A stretch of 64,000 nt of DNA from positions 1 to 64,000 of the forward strand of contig JAMOAW010000007.1 in NCBI GenBank assembly GCA_039908535.1. Direction: 5' to 3'. Positions 17,360 to 26,091 of the stretch are shown piece after piece. The position numbers and the translations under genes are program-made. The stretch comes from JAMOAW01 sp039908535 (GTDB taxonomy: Bacteria > Pseudomonadota > Magnetococcia > Magnetococcales > JADFZT01). Positions within the stretch are counted from its first letter, which is position 1. Each line of letters opens with the position of its first letter. The notes below the pieces were generated by a model that was given only the letters and a program-made list of their open reading frames with translations, was not told where the DNA came from and searched no databases.

Positions 17360-19414
17360 ATGGAGAATGTCTGGATGACGAGCAAATCGACGGAAAATTC
17401 TAGAACATTTCCCTTCCCGGGAATTCCTGGAACAGGTGATGGCTCTGAAGCGGTATCCTACGTCGAAACACGGGCTACGGATGGGGCGGTTGCCTATCCA
17501 ATCACCCCATCGACCAATATGGGGCAATTTTTTCAAATTGCCGTGGCCAACGGATTTAAAAACGTATGGGGAAAAACACTGGCTTGGATGGAACCAGAAT
17601 CCGAACACTCTTCGGCTTCGGCTTGTGAAGGTTTTACCCTGGCTGGTGGTCGAATTACCAATTTTACCTCAGGTCAAGGGCTGATCCTCATGAAAGAGGT
17701 GCTGTATACCATCTCTGGAAAACGATTGCCCACAGTACTCCATGTGGCGGCTCGTACCCTCACCTCTCAGGGGCTGTGTATCCATGCCGGTCACGACGAT
17801 GTCATGGGCGTTGCCGATACAGGATGGGGTATTCTCTTTGCCAAAAACATTCAAGAGGTGGCCGATCTATCCCTGATTTGTCGCCATGCCTCCGAAAACA
17901 GTCTGACCCCTTTCATGAATGTTCAGGACGGATTTTTATTGTCCCATACCATTGAAAATCTCTTCTACCCAGAAGATGAATTGATTCGGGTCTATCTTGG
18001 CGATCCACGGGATAAGGTGCGTAGCCTTTTTGATGTCGATTTCCCATTGCAATCGGGTCCAGTACAAAATCAAGACTCTTATATGTCTGGAAAAATTGCC
18101 CAACGTCTGATCTATGAGCGTCTACCAAAAACGATTGAAGAGTCTATGGAGGCTTTTTATCGTCTTACCGGACGCCGTTATCAAGCCATTGAAACCTTCC
18201 ATATGGAGGATGCCGAGTATGCCATTATTTGTATGGGCACCCTCACGGAAACAGCCCTATCGGTCATTCCTATCATTCGCAAACAATTAGGTATTCGGAT
18301 CGGTGTTGTCAACATCACCTGCTATCGCCCCTTTCCAGCAGCACAAATGGTAAAGGCCATTGCCAATTGTAAAGCGGTCACCGTATTGGAACGTTGCGAT
18401 ATTCCAACCATGGTGGACAACCCTTTAACCACCGATATTGAGGCCTCTTTGGCGCGTGGATGGATGGGACAGTTAGGGATAAAAGATCTCAAAGAGATTC
18501 CCTATGTCTTTAGCGGGGTGGGTGGATTGGGTTCGCGCAATGTCACACCGGGCCATATGTTGGCCATTGCCCGCAATATGGTCAAAGGGAAAAAAGGCAA
18601 AAGATTCTTTACCGTTGGGGTGGATCATCATTCTACCCTTGATTTGCACGATGACGAACCTGATGTGCGCCCCTCTGGCTCTTTTTCTGTTCGGGTTCAT
18701 TCGGTGGGTGGATATGGGTCGGTGACAACGAACAAAGTGATCGCTACCATGTTGGGGGATATCTTTGGGTTTAATGTACAGGCCGCCCCCAAGTATGGCT
18801 CAGAGAAGAAAGGATTACCCACCAACTCCTTTTTGGCGGTATCCCCTGGTGATAAAATATTGGCGCACTGCGATTTGCAGCAGGTCGATTTTGTCCCATT
18901 GATGGATCCAACCACTTGGCATATGGGAAATCCTTTGGTGGGTCTCGGAAAAAAAGGTATCGTTTTTCAACACACCCACGAGACAACGGTACAAGGGTTG
19001 TGGGACGCTCTCCCCTCTTATGCAAAATATTTCATACGCGAGAACAATATTCGTTTTTATGGCGTGGATACCATCGCAATCGCACGCGAATCTTGCACCT
19101 CCGATGCTTCATTGATTCAACGTTTCCAGGGCGTTGTCTTGTTGGGGGTATTTCTTCGGGTGACCCCTTTCCAAGAAAGTGCCGGTATGGATCAAGAGAA
19201 GCTGTTTGCCAAGGTGCGTAACCCCTTAAAAAAATATTTTGGAAAACGTGGTGAAGGGGTGGTAGACGAAAACTTAGAAGCCGTCATCCGGGGATATAAA
19301 CGTGTCATGGAGGTCACTCGCGACATTATGGATGCCACCCCGATAGAGATTATGGCTGAGGGAAAAATAGAATGGGAAAACAAAGGTAAGGACGTTTCTG
19401 CCTTTATCGTCTGA
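17360..19414 (+). CDS. Pyruvate:ferredoxin oxidoreductase, first subunit (domains I-III)
   Basis: A 684-residue protein equal to the first half of a NifJ-type enzyme. It holds the pyrimidine-binding domain I (YPITPSTNMGQ near 50 and the HVAARTL arginine near 130), domain II (to about 420) and the gamma domain (about 425-640, VHSVGGYGSVTTNKVIATMLG). The enzyme joins CoA and acetyl groups with transfer of electrons to ferredoxin, or runs in reverse to fix CO2. The catalytic and iron-sulfur half is the next gene, 68 bases downstream. The start is ATG 17360; ATG 17375 with GGAG before it is nearly as good. The substrate is assumed to be pyruvate from domain similarity. Confidence 0.85.
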   Translation: MENVWMTSKSTENSRTFPFPGIPGTGDGSEAVSYVETRATDGAVAYPITPSTNMGQFFQIAVANGFKNVWGKTLAWMEPESEHSSASACEGFTLAGGRITNFTSGQGLILMKEVLYTISGKRLPTVLHVAARTLTSQGLCIHAGHDDVMGVADTGWGILFAKNIQEVADLSLICRHASENSLTPFMNVQDGFLLSHTIENLFYPEDELIRVYLGDPRDKVRSLFDVDFPLQSGPVQNQDSYMSGKIAQRLIYERLPKTIEESMEAFYRLTGRRYQAIETFHMEDAEYAIICMGTLTETALSVIPIIRKQLGIRIGVVNITCYRPFPAAQMVKAIANCKAVTVLERCDIPTMVDNPLTTDIEASLARGWMGQLGIKDLKEIPYVFSGVGGLGSRNVTPGHMLAIARNMVKGKKGKRFFTVGVDHHSTLDLHDDEPDVRPSGSFSVRVHSVGGYGSVTTNKVIATMLGDIFGFNVQAAPKYGSEKKGLPTNSFLAVSPGDKILAHCDLQQVDFVPLMDPTTWHMGNPLVGLGKKGIVFQHTHETTVQGLWDALPSYAKYFIRENNIRFYGVDTIAIARESCTSDASLIQRFQGVVLLGVFLRVTPFQESAGMDQEKLFAKVRNPLKKYFGKRGEGVVDENLEAVIRGYKRVMEVTRDIMDATPIEIMAEGKIEWENKGKDVSAFIV

Positions 19415-19482
19415 TCTTCCCCCAAAATAGCCCAATGACGAGCGCCTTCCCTGGAAAAGGGAGGGCATGGGAGAACATATTG

Positions 19483-21111
19483 ATGAACAAAAAGTATACT
19501 AAAATTTATGAGGAGGCCACCCCAAAATGGTATTCCGCAGATCGCGCACGGGAAATCATTCAGGCTTATAACAGTGGGGCTGGCTCCAGTCAACCTGCGG
19601 ATGAATTTTTATCCGCTTCTTTGATCCCAGCCGCCTCTGGTTCACATCGAGATTTTTCTTATATCGCACCAGATTTGCCAAAATACATTGCAGATCATTG
19701 TGTCGCCTGCATGGAATGTGTCCAAAACTGTCCAGATTCGGCCATTTGGGGGCGTGTTATTCCTGTGCAAACTTTAGAAAATGATTTGGCCAATCGGGAT
19801 GCAGAGAGCAAAAATTTGATTGAAAGCCAAATGGCCAAAACCACTAAATTTTGGCAAACCTATGAAAAAAAACGCAACAAAGATCCACAAGCTACTCCGC
19901 CGGCACTCTTTTCTATTCTAGTGGATCCCACCAAATGCAAAGGGTGTGGGGAGTGTGTTACGGCTTGTGGCGATCATCATGCCTTGGAAATGATCAGAAA
20001 AACCAAAGAAAATTTACCTTCTTTCCTGACCCTTTGGGATTTCTACAAAAATATCGGCGAAACTTCAGAGGCTTATATTAACCCACGCCTAAAAGTGGAC
20101 AATATGCTTCGCGAGAGTGCCAATCAATTTGTCGGTGGAGGTGGTTCCTGCATGGGGTGTGGGGAGACCTCGGTCATTCGGCAACTGTTAGCCGCCACCG
20201 CCGAGCATGTCGGACAAAAATATGGCATCGTCGCCGCAACTGGTTGTAATACTGTTTATGGTTCAACCTATCCTTATAATCCCTACCGGGTGCCTTGGAC
20301 CAACTCTTTGTTTGAAAATGCCCCGGCTGTCGCCATGGGGATTCGGGCGCATTGGGATCGAACGGGACGCGCAGATCAAGTTCTTTGGGTTTTTGGTGGC
20401 GATGGGGCCATGCTGGATATTGGTTTTCAAGCCCTCTCCCGTATGTTGGCCTCAGGCATGAATATCAAAGCTCTGGTGTTGGATACTCAAGTCTATTCCA
20501 ATACCGGTGGACAGGCTTCAACAGCCACCTATATTGGTCAAAGTGCCAAAATGTCGGTCCATGGCAAAACGATTTTTGGCAAACAAGAGCGTCGCAAAGA
20601 GATCGCCAACATCGCTATGATGCATCCTTATACCTTTGTGGCCCAAACCATTGGTCCTATGGTCAACCATTTTTACAAAGCGGTGGAACAAGCCTTGGAG
20701 TTTAATGGCCCGGCGTTAATCAATGTCTACACCACCTGTCAACCAGAGCATCAAGTTGCTGACGATCGTTCTTGTAGTCAAGCGCAATTAGCCGTTGAAT
20801 CGCGGGCTTTTCCGGTTTTTGTTTATCATCCCGAAGGAGGACCAACTTTTGCCTCGCGGATTTCCTTGCAGGGCAACCCTTCGGTCAACCGAGACTGGCA
20901 TACGCGCAAATCCAAAACAGGTGAAGAGAAAATCGATTTTATCTCTTTTACCCGCACTGAAGGTCGATTTAAACAACATTTCGATGCCAACGGTAATCCG
21001 AGCGACACAATCTTGCGCTCCATGCAGGATCGTTTAGACAACTGGCGTTTATTACAAGAGTTGGCCGGAATTGAAAATATCGATTTAAAACTATGTCCTG
21101 GTGAGGGATAA
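19483..21111 (+). CDS. Pyruvate:ferredoxin oxidoreductase, second subunit (ferredoxin and TPP domains)
   Basis: A 542-residue protein equal to the second half of a NifJ-type enzyme. Two 4Fe-4S ferredoxin motifs come first (CVACMECVQNCP near 62 and CKGCGECVTAC near 135). The thiamine-pyrophosphate domain follows, with SCMGCGE, ATGCNTVYG, the GDGAMLDIG metal site and VYSNTGGQAS; a late cysteine in YTTCQPEHQ completes the proximal cluster ligands. The ATG at 19483 is chosen because GGGAG precedes it, whereas an upstream ATG at 19435 has no site. Together with the preceding gene it gives about 1226 residues, the length of a one-piece enzyme. Confidence 0.88.
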   Translation: MNKKYTKIYEEATPKWYSADRAREIIQAYNSGAGSSQPADEFLSASLIPAASGSHRDFSYIAPDLPKYIADHCVACMECVQNCPDSAIWGRVIPVQTLENDLANRDAESKNLIESQMAKTTKFWQTYEKKRNKDPQATPPALFSILVDPTKCKGCGECVTACGDHHALEMIRKTKENLPSFLTLWDFYKNIGETSEAYINPRLKVDNMLRESANQFVGGGGSCMGCGETSVIRQLLAATAEHVGQKYGIVAATGCNTVYGSTYPYNPYRVPWTNSLFENAPAVAMGIRAHWDRTGRADQVLWVFGGDGAMLDIGFQALSRMLASGMNIKALVLDTQVYSNTGGQASTATYIGQSAKMSVHGKTIFGKQERRKEIANIAMMHPYTFVAQTIGPMVNHFYKAVEQALEFNGPALINVYTTCQPEHQVADDRSCSQAQLAVESRAFPVFVYHPEGGPTFASRISLQGNPSVNRDWHTRKSKTGEEKIDFISFTRTEGRFKQHFDANGNPSDTILRSMQDRLDNWRLLQELAGIENIDLKLCPGEG

Positions 21112-21249
21112 GTTTTTTTGCAACTTACAACGCTGTTTTTAAAACCGTGATTGAAAAATTTTAGTGGTTGTGTAGACGGCAAAATTTGTGCAAGCATTCC
21201 ATGACGCTGGACGAACTGGCCTACGTAGTCAACATTCGATATCTCAAAA

Positions 21250-21395
21250 AAAACTCAAGACCTTGGGGGGCCCAGAACCGCCCCCCGATCCCCTCACCCT
21301 TTTCTTTTGATTATTAAAAAAAAAGAGGGGGTCTGGGGGATTCATCCCCCAGGGTTTGGCCTTTGATTTTCTTTTGCCCGCAGGGCATGATATTC
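21250..21395. repeat. Dispersed intergenic hairpin repeat, copy 3
   Basis: Both modules are present: an accTTGGGGGGCC...CCGCCCCCC hairpin, then CTGGGGGA-TTCA-TCCCCCAG, followed by TTTTGCCCGCAGGGCATGAT. The last string matches the copy at 10975-11005, so the element has a conserved edge beyond the hairpins. It lies downstream of the oxidoreductase genes and may end their transcript. Confidence 0.8.
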
Positions 21396-21599
21396 AGGTC
21401 GATCAAGACCCGTTCGTACATTTTTATCGAGTTTCCCCTATATACTGGATTAGATTGCGTTTCACATCCGCCAACCATGGACATATCGAATCTTCCAATT
21501 TAAAAATTTTGTTACGAACGAATGGTCGTACAATGAATAAGTACCATATAATAAATGATCGTATAGAATTGGAAAAAATATTGGGTAAGCAATAGTTGC

Positions 21600-21837
21600 G
21601 TTGATTTGCAAACATGGATTGAGGATGACCATGTACTGAAATAGCACATCCTCTGTGGATAACTTTTTTCGCATCAATTTTTATAAAATTGTGCAACATA
21701 TTGAAATATATCATTTAAATCTTTATGCAGAATATTTGACGATTTTTGTGAAAATGCTAACTTTTTTGACGATTTTTTCGAATAAAAAAAATACTTGCAT
21801 TTATATGAAATATATGCAAAAAGTTATCCACAGGTCA
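21600..21837 (+). promoter_or_regulatory. AT-rich probable CRISPR leader with two DnaA boxes
   Basis: A strongly AT-rich stretch abuts the first CRISPR repeat, and the degenerate repeat is at the opposite end of the array, so this is the likely leader. It contains two perfect DnaA boxes in opposite orientation (TGTGGATAA at 21654-21662 and TTATCCACA at 21824-21832) and a direct repeat TTTGACGATTTTT at 21735 and 21765. No protein gene is visible between 21112 and 21837; a 79-codon open frame at 21356-21595 overlaps a repeat and has no recognisable features. Confidence 0.6.
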
Positions 21838-22700
21838 GGGTCGACCCTCTCCGCCAATTGAGGCGATTGAAACGGTGTAAATTATGCAAGTTGCAATTCC
21901 GTCGGGGTGGGTCGACCCTCTCCGCCAATTGAGGCGATTGAAACTCGAGAGAAAAAGCCATATTCTCATCGTGGCATTGGGTCGACCCTCTCCGCCAATT
22001 GAGGCGATTGAAACGAAAAATCAAGAAGACATGAAACTTTTGTTGCGGGTCGACCCTCTCCGCCAATTGAGGCGATTGAAACAGAAACGATGCCGGGTCA
22101 TCGTTGTTCCTGCCGGGTCGACCCTCTCCGCCAATTGAGGCGATTGAAACCCGATCATTTGGCCCTGATGGCCGACAGGTAGAGGGTCGACCCTCTCCGC
22201 CAATTGAGGCGATTGAAACTTTCTCGATCCCTTTCTCGATCCCTTTCTCGGGGTCGACCCTCTCCGCCAATTGAGGCGATTGAAACCCTTGGGGCATGGC
22301 ATAACCCGCGAAACTCTAGGGTCGACCCTCTCCGCCAATTGAGGCGATTGAAACTCGGTTGTTACCATCTTTAAATCCTCCTAGTTGGGTCGACCCTCTC
22401 CGCCAATTGAGGCGATTGAAACTTTGCTTGTTAGCAGTACATGATACTGCAACAAAGGGTCGACCCTCTCCGCCAATTGAGGCGATTGAAACTCTCAAAG
22501 CCAAAGACACTTCTCCAATTTGATAGGGGTCGACCCTCTCCGCCAATTGAGGCGATTGAAACATTGTTCCGTCTTTATTATCTATAAATCTATTTGGGTC
22601 GACCCTCTCCGCCAATTGAGGCGATTGAAACGTGTAGGTGTAACTTGTACACGGGATGGTACAAGGGTCGACCCTCTCCGCCAATTGAGGCGATTAAAAC
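21838..22700 (+). CRISPR. CRISPR array, 13 repeats and 12 spacers
   Basis: Thirteen 36-base repeats start GGGTCGACCC and end GGCGATTGAAAC. Repeat starts are 21838, 21909, 21979, 22047, 22115, 22184, 22251, 22319, 22387, 22457, 22527, 22596 and 22665. Spacers are 31-35 bases. The last repeat ends GATTAAAAC, one change from the rest, which marks it as the leader-distal end and supports plus-strand orientation. The repeat has a perfect 10-base palindrome at its 5' end and a CGCC/GGCG stem further in. No cas gene lies in the window, so the type cannot be assigned. Confidence 0.99.
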
Positions 22701-22843
22701 CTCAAGTCCGCCAAAGCAATGCGAAACTGTTTAGGTTTAAGGGGTGTTGAAGGAGGACGGGGTGAAGCAAGGGTTTTTTATTGATATTCGTTTATGAATT
22801 CTGATAGTATGATTTTATTCAAAAAATCAAAAATTGTACAAAA

Positions 22844-23081
22844 GGGTACCACCACATTTAAGTGTGGACGATGAACGAGTGCCTGAACAAAAGAAAAGTC
22901 AAGACCTTGGGGGATTGCATCCCCCAATCCCCTTGCTTTTTGAAGGAAGCAAAACCGAGATCAAAAGCAAAATCAAAAACAAAATCAAAAACAAGACCCT
23001 GGGGGCAATCCCCCAGACCCCTTTTTTTTTAAATCATAAAATCAAAAAATAGACGACCACGGTTACGTGTGGTGGTACCCC
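22844..23081. mobile_element. MITE-like non-coding element, copy B
   Basis: A 238-base element with imperfect inverted ends of about 30 bases: left GGGTACCACCACATTTAAGT, right complement GGGGTACCACCACACGTAAC. The interior has the two G/C hairpins and is homologous, in the opposite orientation, to copy A at 3487-3703. No transposase is encoded. It lies between the CRISPR array and the TatD fusion gene. The remaining bases 22701-22843 and 23082-23151 show nothing recognisable. Confidence 0.65.
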
Positions 23082-23151
23082 TTAGCAAAGATTGTGGGAT
23101 AAACTGCTACCTGTTTAGCAACCTAACAAACTCTCCACCCATTTTTTCCCC

Positions 23152-24522
23152 TCACCCCACCCGCCCCAAAGTACGCACACGAAAATGAACACCCAACTCC
23201 TCTTCCGCTAAATGGCGGCAGGCCTCGACATCTACCCCCTCTAAACCTTGAACTACCGTAACCGTGACCTCTGGAACGTGAGATTTTACTTTTTTTATAA
23301 ACTCTTTTACAGCAGCATAGGATCCAGATAAACCAGGATGACAATGACGGTCATAAGTAGATTGGTCTTGAGCATTGAGCGAAATAGAAATGGCATCTAA
23401 AAGACCAGAAAAACGAGGAGTGATATCGGTTTGATAAAGACGATTGGCCAGACCATCGGTATTTAAACGAACCCGCTTGCCACCGCGCCGTTTGACCTCT
23501 TGGGCCACCTTTAAAATCACCTCCAAACGCAAAGTCGGCTCCCCAAAACCACAAAAAACAATCTCTTCATAAGGTGAAATATCCCCCATGGCGGCGATTA
23601 ACTCCTCTGCCGATGGGTTGCGGTGCAGAGTTAAATCATACGAATGAACCCGGGGATGGCTCCACTTGGGACAAAAAGCACATTTTAAGGTGCAACCACG
23701 AGTTACATTTAAATAAAGCCCCCTCCCAATCCGATAAGCCAAAATCTCTTGGTGGGCAGGACGAAATAAACGTAAATAATTCTCCGTCGTCGCCTGAGCC
23801 ACCTGGGCCAATGAAATCCCCCGCACCTCAGCCAAAACCTTGGCCACCTCCACAACAAATGCGGGCTCGTTGCGCCGACCCCGATGGGGAATCGGAGCCA
23901 AATAGGGGGAATCAGTCTCTAATAAAATCCGCTCCAACGGAAGCTCGCACGCCAACTGCCGCAAAGAGTCCGCCGTGCGAAAAGTGATAATACCAGAAAA
24001 TGAAATATAAAACCCCTGCCCTACCCCCCACAATGCCAACTCTTTAGAACCCGTATAACAATGAAAAACACCCTGATACGCTCCCACAGCCTCCTCGGTT
24101 AAAATACGCCGAGTCTCTTTTTCCGCCTCCCTGGTATGCACAATCAAAGGCAGACCCGTCCAAAAGGCCGCCCGAATATGATGACGAAAAACCCGCTCTT
24201 GGATCTCTCTGGGACTATACTCATAATGAAAATCCAACCCAGTCTCCCCAATTGCCACGACCCCCTCTTGAGAAGAAGCCCCAATAATAGCCTCCACAGA
24301 ACTGTCTGGAGCCTCGGCAGCATAATGGGGATGAATACCAACCGCAGCGCGTAAATCAGAGTCCTGCTGACAAAAAGCGCAAATTTTATTGACCTCAGAC
24401 AATTTTGTAGCAATCAACTGGATATATCGCACCCCAGCAAAACGCGCCCGCGTCAGTGTCGCAATATAATCATTTTCAAAGTCAGGATAATCCAAATGGG
24501 CATGACTATCGGCAAAAATCAT
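23152..24522 (-). CDS. TatD-family nuclease fused to a radical SAM domain
   Basis: A 456-residue two-domain protein. Residues 1-258 are a complete TatD metal-dependent hydrolase: DSHAHLD with metal histidines 7 and 9, GETGLDF, HTRE, HCYTGS and the ETDSPYL aspartate. Residues 265-456 are a radical SAM domain with cluster cysteines C277, C281 and C284 (CTLKCAFC), GFGEPTL as the SAM-binding GGE-like element, and LNTDG. TatD proteins act as deoxyribonucleases or tRNA-quality nucleases; the radical SAM part resembles small TatD-associated radical SAM proteins of unknown substrate. The ATG overlaps the stop of the RicT-like gene (ATGA). The joint reaction is unknown. Confidence 0.9.
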   Translation of the reverse strand: MIFADSHAHLDYPDFENDYIATLTRARFAGVRYIQLIATKLSEVNKICAFCQQDSDLRAAVGIHPHYAAEAPDSSVEAIIGASSQEGVVAIGETGLDFHYEYSPREIQERVFRHHIRAAFWTGLPLIVHTREAEKETRRILTEEAVGAYQGVFHCYTGSKELALWGVGQGFYISFSGIITFRTADSLRQLACELPLERILLETDSPYLAPIPHRGRRNEPAFVVEVAKVLAEVRGISLAQVAQATTENYLRLFRPAHQEILAYRIGRGLYLNVTRGCTLKCAFCPKWSHPRVHSYDLTLHRNPSAEELIAAMGDISPYEEIVFCGFGEPTLRLEVILKVAQEVKRRGGKRVRLNTDGLANRLYQTDITPRFSGLLDAISISLNAQDQSTYDRHCHPGLSGSYAAVKEFIKKVKSHVPEVTVTVVQGLEGVDVEACRHLAEEELGVHFRVRTLGRVG

Positions 24523-26006
24523 GAATCACACTCCCTCTCTCTACTGATGCGCTCTCCACTTATGGCGGTTGCGTCACCGCTCTGAACAGAACCCGGCCTC
24601 CGACCACTACGCCCCCCACGTCGCCGCCGTCGCCGCACTGCAGGAACAATGGGTGTACTCTCAGCACCACCGCCAACTGCGGGCAAAGAGCACTCTGCTC
24701 CAGAAAAAATACCCTCTTTGATAGACTCCTGTTTCGATTTTAAAACGGATGCCGAAGAATCTAAGGGTAACGACATCCCTTCCTCCTTTGCCAAAGAGTC
24801 TGAACGTTGTCGACCTCGGCGTCGCCTAGGCGGCACAACCTCCCGTCTACCCTCTGATGAAGAATCGACTCTTTTTTGATGCACAAAAGAAGAGTCTGCA
24901 TCAGGTTCTGATTTTACAACCAATTTTTGTTTCGGCACCGGAAGAGGATCCTGCGTAACAGGCACCTCTTCCTCTAAAAACTCCTCAATCAGCGGATTCT
25001 CTTTCACCTTTTTTGGAGGGGTCACACTCAAATCACTCATCGGCAGACGCAACCGATCTCCTCCCACCACCTGAACCTCAATCATCTGACTCAAAGGGTG
25101 AATCCCACGCACAACCACCTCTAATCCCTGCGGGGTCCAATAACGGGCATTAATCTTTGGCATGGGTTTGCGCAGAGCTAAATAGGTGTCGTTCTCATAA
25201 GCAAGACAACACATCAAACGCCCACACACCCCAGAAATGGCGTCTGGGTTCAAAGAAAGATTTTGATTCTTGGCCATACGCACCGAAACGGGATGAAATT
25301 TGCTCAGATATTCATAACAACAATAGGTTTTACCACACGAGCCAACCCCACCCAAAAGACGACTCTCATCCCGAACCCCAATTTGCCGCATCTCCACCCG
25401 CACATGCAGTTGGGCCGCCAATCTACGCACCAAATCACGAAAATCTACACGATTTTCAGCGGTAAAAAAAAATACAGATTTATTGCTCTTCGGAAAAAAG
25501 GTCACCTTGGAGAGCTTCATAGTGAGACCCAACTCGCGAATCAACTCTTTACAATAGAGCTTGGCAGAGCGCTCCTTTTCCATCTGTAATCCAACGGCCT
25601 GTTGTTCCTTGCTCGACAGACGACGAATCACCCGTACAATGGGCCCTGGATAAAGTGTTCCGCCAATAGAGGTATCCCCAGCAAAAACCGCCGAAATAAA
25701 TCGTACCTTCCCAACCATCTCCCCATGTCGAGTCTCTAACAACACGTCATCGTTGACACGCAGATGATCGGCTGGCACCCGTACCCGCCAAATCATCGGC
25801 GAATGAGACAACAACACCCCAACCACCCGCTCCTCGCCAGTCAACTGATCCGATTCAGGAATAGTCTCCTTAGCAAGAGCTGTCAAATATTCCCCCCCAG
25901 AAAACTCCACCATATCGATCTCAGCAGAAAAGGAATCACGCTCTTCCTCAAAAATGGGTCTCTCTTGCTCTTGGGACTCTTCCTCTAAACCACGCTCAAT
26001 CGTCAT
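24519..26006 (-). CDS. PSP1 domain protein, RicT/YaaT-like
   Basis: A 495-residue protein. The PSP1 C-terminal domain occupies about 55-330 with the cysteine pattern of RicT: GSCGKTYCC followed by GVCGRLMCCLAYE, cysteines that bind iron-sulfur clusters in the Bacillus complex. The last 150 residues are low-complexity and very basic, with runs such as PPRRRRGRQR and RRRRRRGGRSGRRPG, suggesting RNA or DNA binding. In Firmicutes RicT lies beside holB and tmk and works in RNA maturation with RNase Y. Here it lies between holB and the TatD gene, which matches that neighbourhood. The function in this organism is inferred. Confidence 0.87.
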   Translation of the reverse strand: MTIERGLEEESQEQERPIFEEERDSFSAEIDMVEFSGGEYLTALAKETIPESDQLTGEERVVGVLLSHSPMIWRVRVPADHLRVNDDVLLETRHGEMVGKVRFISAVFAGDTSIGGTLYPGPIVRVIRRLSSKEQQAVGLQMEKERSAKLYCKELIRELGLTMKLSKVTFFPKSNKSVFFFTAENRVDFRDLVRRLAAQLHVRVEMRQIGVRDESRLLGGVGSCGKTYCCYEYLSKFHPVSVRMAKNQNLSLNPDAISGVCGRLMCCLAYENDTYLALRKPMPKINARYWTPQGLEVVVRGIHPLSQMIEVQVVGGDRLRLPMSDLSVTPPKKVKENPLIEEFLEEEVPVTQDPLPVPKQKLVVKSEPDADSSFVHQKRVDSSSEGRREVVPPRRRRGRQRSDSLAKEEGMSLPLDSSASVLKSKQESIKEGIFSGAECSLPAVGGGAESTPIVPAVRRRRRRGGRSGRRPGSVQSGDATAISGERISRERECDS

Positions 26007-26019
26007 AGATAAGATCCGT

Positions 26020-26091
26020 GTAACCGTTCACCGAAGTAAAATTTTACGTTAATTGAAACTCAATGATTTATTGCTTTGGCGTAACCGTTCA
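26020..26091. repeat. Pair of 11-base direct repeats matching the IS66 end
   Basis: GTAACCGTTCA occurs at 26020-26030 and 26081-26091, 61 bases apart, and again at 9299 at the edge of the IS66 transposase. Between the two copies is the perfect palindrome GTAAAATTTTAC (26036-26047). The holB stop codon falls inside the second copy. This may be a footprint of IS66-type elements. Confidence 0.55.

Noticed and set aside
21520..21580. dif recombination site
   Set aside because: The convergent gene direction prompted a search for a XerC/XerD site. A weak resemblance near GTCGTACAA was too poor in the XerD half.
21600..21837. Chromosomal replication origin
   Set aside because: Two perfect DnaA boxes and AT-rich DNA fit, but flanking genes point toward the site rather than away from it, only two boxes are present and no origin-linked genes such as dnaA, parA or hemE are near. 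Kept only as a finding.
21824..22684. Open frames reading NRLNWRRGST and similar across the CRISPR array
   Set aside because: They are translations of the repeats and spacers, not proteins.
22826..23095. Target duplication around MITE-like copy B
   Set aside because: CAAAAATTGT and CAAAGATTGT are found near the two ends but not at matching distances, so the similarity is probably chance.
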